Positions 57,749-64,000 of a stretch of DNA of 64,000 nucleotides are shown in pieces. How positions within the stretch are numbered: position 1 is the stretch's first letter; each line of letters opens with the position of its first letter. The stretch is from Bidens hawaiensis (taxonomy: Eukaryota; Streptophyta; Magnoliopsida; Asterales; Asteraceae): contig JAIQDT010000108.1 in assembly GCA_021521415.1 (NCBI GenBank), positions 571,501-635,500 of the forward strand. The letters run 5' to 3'. The position numbers and the translations under genes were made by a program. The notes under the pieces are model-generated. The model worked only from the letters and a program-made list of their open reading frames with translations, was not told where the DNA came from and made no database searches.

Positions 57749-57853
57749 GGCTACAACACCATTACACCACAAAAACAAAAATCTACCATTTGCTGACTGG
57801 GTGTCGCATGACGCAAAACGCCTCATTTTTTAGCCCATTCACTACACATAGCC
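56919..57853. mobile_element. Harbinger-like MITE (copy 2, opposite orientation)
   Basis: The right end in complement reads GGCTATGTGTAGTGAATGGG, then GTCATGCGACACCCAGTCAG, matching the start of copy 1. The left end (CCGTAGTGGGCGA, GCGCGAACACCG, GTCGCCTGGG) matches the other end of copy 1 in complement. TTA follows at 57854-57856; a TTA precedes the left end near 56916. The interior is expanded by G12, (GT)n and a long (AT)n run. Confidence 0.6.
57699..57746. repeat. (AT)n microsatellite
   Basis: About 24 uninterrupted AT units within MITE copy 2. Confidence 0.95.
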
Positions 57854-57896
57854 TTATGGTTTAAGGAGAGAAATATCCGCACTTGAAGCTCAAGTA

Positions 57897-58592
57897 GGGG
57901 TGTTCACGGTCCGGTTTTCGCGGTTTTTGGGTCAAACCGCGAACCAAACAGTTAGTAATGGTTTTTAATTTTCGCAAACCATAACCAAACTGTAGAACTT
58001 TTAAACCGAACCGAACCAAACCGTTACTAACGGTTTGGTTCCGGTTTGGTTTAACGTTTTAGGCCTTTCGGATTTTTATACAAATTGTTCAACAAAGGTA
58101 CGATATATCTATAGTAAAGTTGTCAATAATTTGCAAATATCAAACATGTTTAAACACAATATGTTCACGGCCTAAGTTTAAACACAAGTTGTTCGAAACA
58201 TGCATCAAAATAACTATGTGACCAAACTTCAATATGCCAAAATACATCAAAAAGTTAACAAAATACATAAAAAAGTTACGGTTTGGCTTAGCACATTTTC
58301 TAATTCATTGCAAATATGCAGTTAATAAATATTATATACATTATTAGTTCTAGTTTAATAAATATATTCATATATAATCTTAGATATATTAAGAAATTAA
58401 TTAACTTATACAGTACGGTCCGGTTTTATACGGTTGGTTTTCGGTATAAACCGTAAACCAAACCGTTCGCTACGGTTTGAAATTTTTGAAACCGACCGAC
58501 CGAAACTTAAGAAAAAAAACCAACCATGAACCGAACCGAACCGATGACCGGTTTGGCAGTTTCACGGTTTCCAACCGAACCGTGAACACCCC
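57897..58592. mobile_element. TA-flanked inverted-repeat element
   Basis: Exact inverted ends GGGGTGTTCACGG / CCGTGAACACCCC with TA on both sides (57895-57896, 58593-58594), 696 bp. The interior consists of ACGGTTTGG/CCAAACCGT words that mirror each other. TA target sites suggest a mariner-type or related non-autonomous family. Decayed relatives appear at 30685-31350 and perhaps 8041-8380. Confidence 0.75.
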
Positions 58593-58874
58593 TAAGCTCA
58601 AGTAAGGTTGAACGTTTCATGACTTCGAATTTCAAGGGCATTTGCAAACAAAAAATATTTTTTTTAATAACAACTTTGTATTATAGACAAGAGAGAAACA
58701 ACAATAGCTGAGACTCAAGAACGACTTACATGATTAGAAATGAATTTAGAAAAAGAAAAAATTACACCAAATATGCCACGTGATAGCTGGATTATTCGAT
58801 TTACTTATTAACCAAAGAAAACCTAATGTCTTTGTGTGTTCCAATATTTTTTTTGACCTAAGATTCAATTTCAT

Positions 58875-59640
58875 TTAACTAAAAAAAAATCCAGTTACAA
58901 CATAGAGGTAGGTAAGCGGGCAATAAGCTGTGTCGCCACCCCCCTTTTGAATGGCAAAAACGATCATACTAAAAACAAAGTTATCGTTCTTCGGCGTCGT
59001 TGAGTTACTGTGCACGACCCGCTGAACTCTTTTTAAAAACATAGCAGCATCGGGGGCGAGGGACCCAAATGTATCAAAAGCAAAAGGGATAAATGCATGT
59101 TGATTCTCAACACATGTCTTCTCGTGCTTAATAATTTTTCCTACTTCTGTCTTTAGCACCACCTTTAGCACCGCCTGCCTAGCAACAAACCCGGTGTCCC
59201 TAAGCTCGACAAGAGGGGACACCCCAGTAAGGTCCACACAAGCATGCTTACCCCCCACCCCCACCGCCCATCCAAACACAAGAATGTCCGCTCGGTTGGA
59301 GAGTAGACCTTCCTTCACGTGGATCCGACAAGAAATTCACAGGAGCCTTTTTTCTTGCCGAGATTCCCGCCCGTTTTAACACATCACAAAGGATATCCCT
59401 GACCAAATTATGTCTTTATTTAAACCTGGGAGTTCTTTGCAATGAACCGCGTGTTCACCAAAATTATCTGAAGACACCTTACGACAAACCGGTCATGACT
59501 CATCAACTGGGAACATGAGGATCATTAAACGATATCTAAGAATGGATCGGTACTCCACTGCTGACATGTGCTGGCCTAACCCTTCAATGGGGTGACAGTC
59601 AAAAAGTCTTGAGCACGAGAAATGATGGTTGCTTCTTTGT
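58875..59640 (-). pseudogene. Reverse-transcriptase element C-terminus, truncated copy B
   Basis: The minus strand matches the C-terminal part of copy A (59965-61400). The open piece 59318-58875 has RADILVFGW, ACVDLTGVSPL, FIPFAFDTFGSLAPDA and RVQRVVHS. The part before it (to about 59640) corresponds to the zinc-knuckle region but is frameshifted. It ends at nearly the same C-terminal point as copy A, about 1.07 kb away in the same orientation. Confidence 0.7.
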
Positions 59641-59964
59641 CGTCTAACATCTTTTTTTTTCGCATTCTATATACACCAACAAGTGACTCTTATGAGTAAC
59701 TTGACCCAACAATTTTTGTAAATATAGATTCTATTAAAACTTACATACATAGTATTTTAACTTTGAATAATAATGACAAGAAACCTAGAAGTTGATTCCC
59801 TTAACACAATATTCACACCATTTGGATTTTTACATGATTTAAAACTTTTTAAGCAATAATGTCTTTTTGATTTGTAATAGTACCACTATTAAGTGCATGA
59901 ATAATACTTCTTCATGCCGTTTTGACTTTTTACATTGTATTTCTTCTTTAAAAAAACATAGATA

Positions 59965-61400
59965 TTACATCAACATAGTAGGTAGGCGGATAACAAGCTG
60001 CGCCGCCACCCCTTTATGAATTGCAAACCCTAACCTGCTAAAGACATACCCCTGCCCCTTTGGAGTCGACACATTGCTATGCACAACCCGTTGGACCCTG
60101 GTTAGGAAACGAATAGCTTCCGGTGCCAAGGAGCCAAAGGTATCAAAAGCCAGAGGGACAAAAACATGTTGGTTCTCTTCGCAGGCTTTAGCATGTTTCT
60201 CCACCTTCTTCGTTTCAGCCCTTTTCATTGCTTGCCAGCTACAAACCCATTATCCCTCAAACCAGCTAAAGGAGATACCCCTGTGAGGTCAACACAAACG
60301 TGTTTTCCCCCGGCCCAACCAAAGACGAGCAAATTTGCCGGTCGTAGAGTGGATCTCTCTTCCGTGGGGACTGTAAGGAAGTTTACGAGGGCTTCCTTTT
60401 TAGCTGATATCCCAGCTCGCCTTAAGATGTCCCAAAGAATGTCACGCACCCAATCATGTTGGTATTTGAACCCAGGCATCTCCTTGCAATGAACCGCATG
60501 CTCTCCAAATTTATCCAGGCAAGCCTTACGGCAGATCGGACATGTTTCGTCTTTTGGGTACATTGGGACCATCAAACGGTACTTAAGAATGGCCATATAC
60601 TCGACCGCAGACATGCTTTGGCCCAAGCCATCAATCGGGATAACGGTCAGAAAATCTTGGGCATGAGGATCTTGTAAGCATTCAATAACCGTCTACTGTC
60701 GGGGGGACAATCCAAAAACATCTCCCAGGCTCTGAGCGATTTTGCCAAAAAGGGCATTCGTCAAAGTTTTTTGAGGCTTTGGTGGGGCGGTGTCCTTATT
60801 AGAGAAACCACCAATGTCAAAGTCTAGGAGAGCGCCATTTAGGCGTTCCAGGGCCTGCACGTAGTCTGAGTCCAGGTCGACAACTCCGCTATTCCTTAAG
60901 ATGTGATTCTGTAGCTTCCAAGACCGAGCCCTCGACGCTACAAAAGCGTAAACCCCAACATCATGAGCCGAAAGAAGGCCTAAACCCCCCAAGCGCATCG
61001 GTAAAGATGCAAGTCGCCACTGAAGATCACCAAAGAACGGGCCTCCACATACAACTATGTCTTCGATGGCTTCTCGAAGCCCCTTATCAAAACAGGATAC
61101 CGCATCATCCATCACATGGGGGTGGCATGTTCGTAACCCAAAAAGCAACTTGGCAACCCCCATGCAAGACCTAAGCAGGAGGAGTTCGATCTGGGGATCC
61201 CTAAGACAAGGTAAAAGTTTCATAAGATCAACCGCACGAGATGCTCTCCGCCTCGCGAACTCCTTAATAAAGTAGGGATCTCGACTAACAGCCCCTCCAA
61301 GGAGCTTTACCCCTCTCTCTGGTCTACCAATTCCACTAGGGAAAAGTCCATCTTTGACTTTCACCCCATTATACGCTGGCCAAAAGACCTCGGTTTTCTT
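59965..61400 (-). pseudogene. Non-LTR-like reverse-transcriptase element, 5'-truncated copy A
   Basis: Only the region after the polymerase core remains. It begins near EVFWPAYNGVKVKDG and runs through GVKLLGGAVSRDP, a Leu-rich stretch and LASLPMRLGGLGLLSAHD (61364-60696). An in-frame TAG (60693-60695) follows. The frame continues (60626-60225) with CPICRKACLDKFGEHAVHC, a C-x2-C...H-x4-C finger. Then come KYQHDWVRDILWDIL and RPANLLVFGWAGGKHVCVDL. After a frameshift near 60228 it ends FVPLAFDTFGSLAPEA and GVAAQLVIRLPT. The finger plus RPA/D...D pattern resembles the restriction-like endonuclease of R2-type elements. Loss of the 5' part fits target-primed reverse transcription. Confidence 0.7.
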
Positions 61401-61404
61401 TTTA

Positions 61405-61806
61405 TTATATTTCTTTTTATCAATATTATATTATGATATGAATTCCGAAAAGTTTTTCTTTTATTAAAAACTGATAAAATATCATTGGTATGATTATTTA
61501 TTATTATTTCATTTTAAAAGGAAATTAAGTATTGTTATTTTCATGTGTTTGCTTTAAGTATATTTTGTCTTGAAATTACAGTAAGTTTGTTGGTTGTCCT
61601 ATATCTTTTACCCACCACTGATAGGAGTTTCAGTAACCTTTTTTTCCCCTCCGAATTGTTATATGTAATATTAATCAGTATACACACATACATGCATACC
61701 CACATATATATTATATCACTAAATTACTTGTTTTTCTATGAAAAAAATATCAGTGTTATAAGGATACCGAATTTGAAGTTTATATGTTGTTTTAAATAAT
61801 TATCAT
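61405..61806. other. Intergenic, no gene seen
   Basis: AT-rich with a short CATA/TACA-rich run near 61680-61715. No coding content. Confidence 0.5.
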
Positions 61807-61816
61807 AAGTGTATAT

Positions 61817-62128
61817 GTCAATGAGTTAGTGGTGGAGTGGTATGGGAGAGACCTGGTGTTTTGTGTGTCTCAGGTTCGATTCATACCCTCAATTTTAGTT
61901 TTGGCACATGGTGATGATAGGAGACTATACAAATAGACGACGATCACTAGTTCAATCCTTGAACTGAATGAGTTTTATCCCATTACACTGCCATGCCTTT
62001 GGGCGAGGGTTCACTGGGCGTCGGCCCTAGTGAGGGTTTTATTAGTTCAGAGGCGAGTGCTCCCGATGTGATGAATTTTGCTCATTTGGGGGATTCGTTG
62101 GCCGTTAAAATACATAAAATAAATACAA
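61817..62128 (+). mobile_element. tRNA-derived SINE
   Basis: Flanked by a perfect 10-bp duplication AAGTGTATAT (61807-61816 and 62129-62138). Near its 5' end it has an A-box-like TTAGTGGTGGAGTGG and, about 30 bp on, a B box GGTTCGATTC (61873-61882), the internal pol III promoter of tRNA-derived SINEs. It ends TTGGCCGTTAAAA plus an A-rich tail. About 312 bp and non-coding. The short frame across it is not a gene. Confidence 0.8.
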
Positions 62129-62138
62129 AAGTGTATAT

Positions 62139-63989
62139 ACATAAGCGCCAAATTCTTTTCATGATATATGTTTCTTGAGCTCTTTATATAATTACAATCC
62201 TAAATGCGTGTGAAAAACATGCTAATGAAGGTGTGTTGAATCTTACATGTCATTAAAGTGGTCCAAAGATGTTATTGCCTTTCATCAACTTATTTAAGGG
62301 AGATGCATACCAAAACATAGAACACACACTTACCCTCTCTTTCTCTCTCAAGAATGGTTGATGAGAATGATACCTGGTTCGAGACCAGTTTGATTAAATA
62401 TAAAGTGATCTCGGACCAGGCTTCATTCCCACCAACGTTCGAGTAGTCAACATTGAAAACATGCGGTAATCTTATATTTTTTTTCTTGAATAAGTGCACA
62501 AAAAAGGATGACAACATGACACTGATCTACAGATACACATGTCATGTGATGTTAGCGGTAAGTTTAGGTATGAGCCATTAAATACTTAAAATTATCATGT
62601 TCATGATGAATGCATTCATACATTGAAGTTTCTAATGAGAAATGGTATATTCATCACATATATGTACTTGTTTCACTAGTTAAAAAAATTGTTTTGAATA
62701 TTTAACACCTAATGATGTTTCATAAATATTGTTAGAGATGAATCAACATCAAGTTTAAATGCTTACACACTTGGATAATGAAGAAGTAGAAAATGTTTGT
62801 TGTGCATTCAATGCATGGGTCATATGTTATCACACACATTATGTTATATAGAAGAATTAAGGTTCTTGTATCCAACATTTTACTCTTTTCAGTATAGTTA
62901 GTGATCATAGATGTTATTGAATTTGGTCAATTAGCTTATAAAACAATATAGTTTAGTTATAATTATACGCGATCAAGGATCATAAGTAAACAGTTTGTTG
63001 TGGTTTACTTGAGATACGGGGTTGATTTTGCCGTTGAAATTTGAGAGGTTCTTGTGGTCTCATATTTCTTTGTTTCTACCAAATCCCTTGAAATTTGAAG
63101 TGTGAAAACATGACTACAAAACAAACAAATTGCTTTAACTTTTCTACTTTTAGTAGTTGGATTAGTCATCCCATTGGACCTTGCTTGTAGACAGTTGCAA
63201 AGAATATGAAGCAATACTCTTTCACTTTATCTTTCAAAGGGAGATGATAATTATATTCTCTTTTCTTCTCATAATCAATTTAAATAAAAAATTTATAAAA
63301 ATCAGATTGTTTAAGAACACATTGGTTTAGGTCTAGCCATTGTTTTGACTTAATTATAATCCTAAAAATCAGATAGTTTTTCAAAAAACCACATCCTAAA
63401 AGCAGTAAAACAAACACCTTATCAAAACTTTGAGATTTTCATCACTTTAACTGCCATCATAACTTCCCCTTGCTTTGGGACCATTCTAGAAACTTTATTT
63501 GATTTGATAACCAGGGTGCTCCTTAATGTGAGACAAAAATATCGTAGTCTTCTTTACTTCTTTTCTTTCTAATAACCTTGATATAACATTTTAACTCGAA
63601 TGTACATAATTGTTTTACGTATGAAAAGGGGTAACCTTATCTCTTATATACAACATATTTTACAACATTTAACAAATTAAAAAGAAAATTTGTCCACCAC
63701 TAGCTAATGTGTAATATCCATCACCTCGATTATATCAACCGTCCGTTGCTCGAGCATAGACTTCAGAGTGTTACGCGCTCTGGAATTACTCCCTACCAGA
63801 CACGACTAACTATGATGTTCTCCCATTTTTCACAACCTATGTACACAACACGCATTGGTAAGGTCATGGTTGTTTTTTTAATTAAAAAGTTTATGAAGAT
63901 GTAAGAAAGTATTTATTATTAAGTTGTAAACAAACTGTTGGAAGTTTTAAGTGTGTGAATGAAGGAAGTGGTGGAAGTGGTAAAGGTTT
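62139..63989. other. Intergenic, no gene seen
   Basis: AT-rich DNA. An isolated B-box-like GGTTCGAGACC near 62377 has no matching A box at the right distance. No coding region could be supported. Confidence 0.5.
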
Positions 63990-64000
63990 GTCCCACATCG
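63990..64000 (+). promoter_or_regulatory. Candidate snRNA upstream sequence element (USE)
   Basis: GTCCCACATCG, the last 11 bases of the window, matches the plant USE consensus RTCCCACATCG exactly. In plant U-snRNA genes this element lies about 70 bp upstream of the transcript, followed by a TATA box near -30. The expected RNA gene would lie just beyond the window. The motif also occurs in some dispersed repeats. Confidence 0.45.

Noticed and set aside
62371..62390. Possible tRNA or SINE from a lone GGTTCGAGACC
   Set aside because: No A box at the right distance, no cloverleaf and no flanking duplication.

Overview
The window is repeat-dominated nuclear DNA from a flowering plant. Split genes with GT-AG introns, plant LTR retrotransposons, Helitrons, MITEs and a tRNA-type SINE all point there. 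The style of the repeat families and of the reverse-transcriptase fragments suggests a eudicot, perhaps the daisy family (Asteraceae); the family is an inference. I find no bacterial, organellar or CRISPR features.

Three host genes look complete. XRCC4 (DNA ligase IV partner in non-homologous end joining) is on the minus strand, 22290-24088, 5 exons, 242 residues. An Alba-domain nucleic-acid-binding protein is on the minus strand, 25228-26929, about 8 exons. A WAVE-DAMPENED2-like (TPX2-domain, KLEEK) microtubule protein is on the plus strand, 47586-55011, 6 coding exons, 358 residues. Its last intron is swollen by a Copia element.

1-21880 is a nest of insertions. A decayed hAT-like transposase gene (DUF4371/ZMYM1 type, minus strand) has its C-terminal half at 1-884 and its N-terminal half at 20952-21880. 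Between them lies a non-coding LTR element (885-20946). A Helitron (7174-20206) sits in that element's right LTR and carries exon-like pieces of a captured gene. A Copia element (11027-19765) sits in the Helitron; it has an intact 1328-codon polyprotein and an unusual LTR-internal-LTR-partial internal-partial LTR layout.

28300-32650 holds a G-rich repeat element, a small MITE and a short non-autonomous Helitron (30333-31412). 32655-41716 is a young gypsy/Tat-like LTR element. It keeps only a broken gag (minus strand) and carries, antisense to it, an intron-containing gene for a Transposase_28-type protein with its own TATA box. 42797-45136 is another Helitron, holding a solo LTR with perfect target-site duplications.

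55500-58600 carries two MITEs of one family in opposite orientation and a TA-flanked inverted-repeat element. 58875-61400 has two truncated minus-strand copies of a reverse-transcriptase element whose C-terminus resembles a zinc-knuckle plus PD-(D/E)XK-like nuclease module. A SINE with a 10-bp duplication lies at 61817-62128. The last 11 bases of the window match the plant snRNA upstream sequence element.
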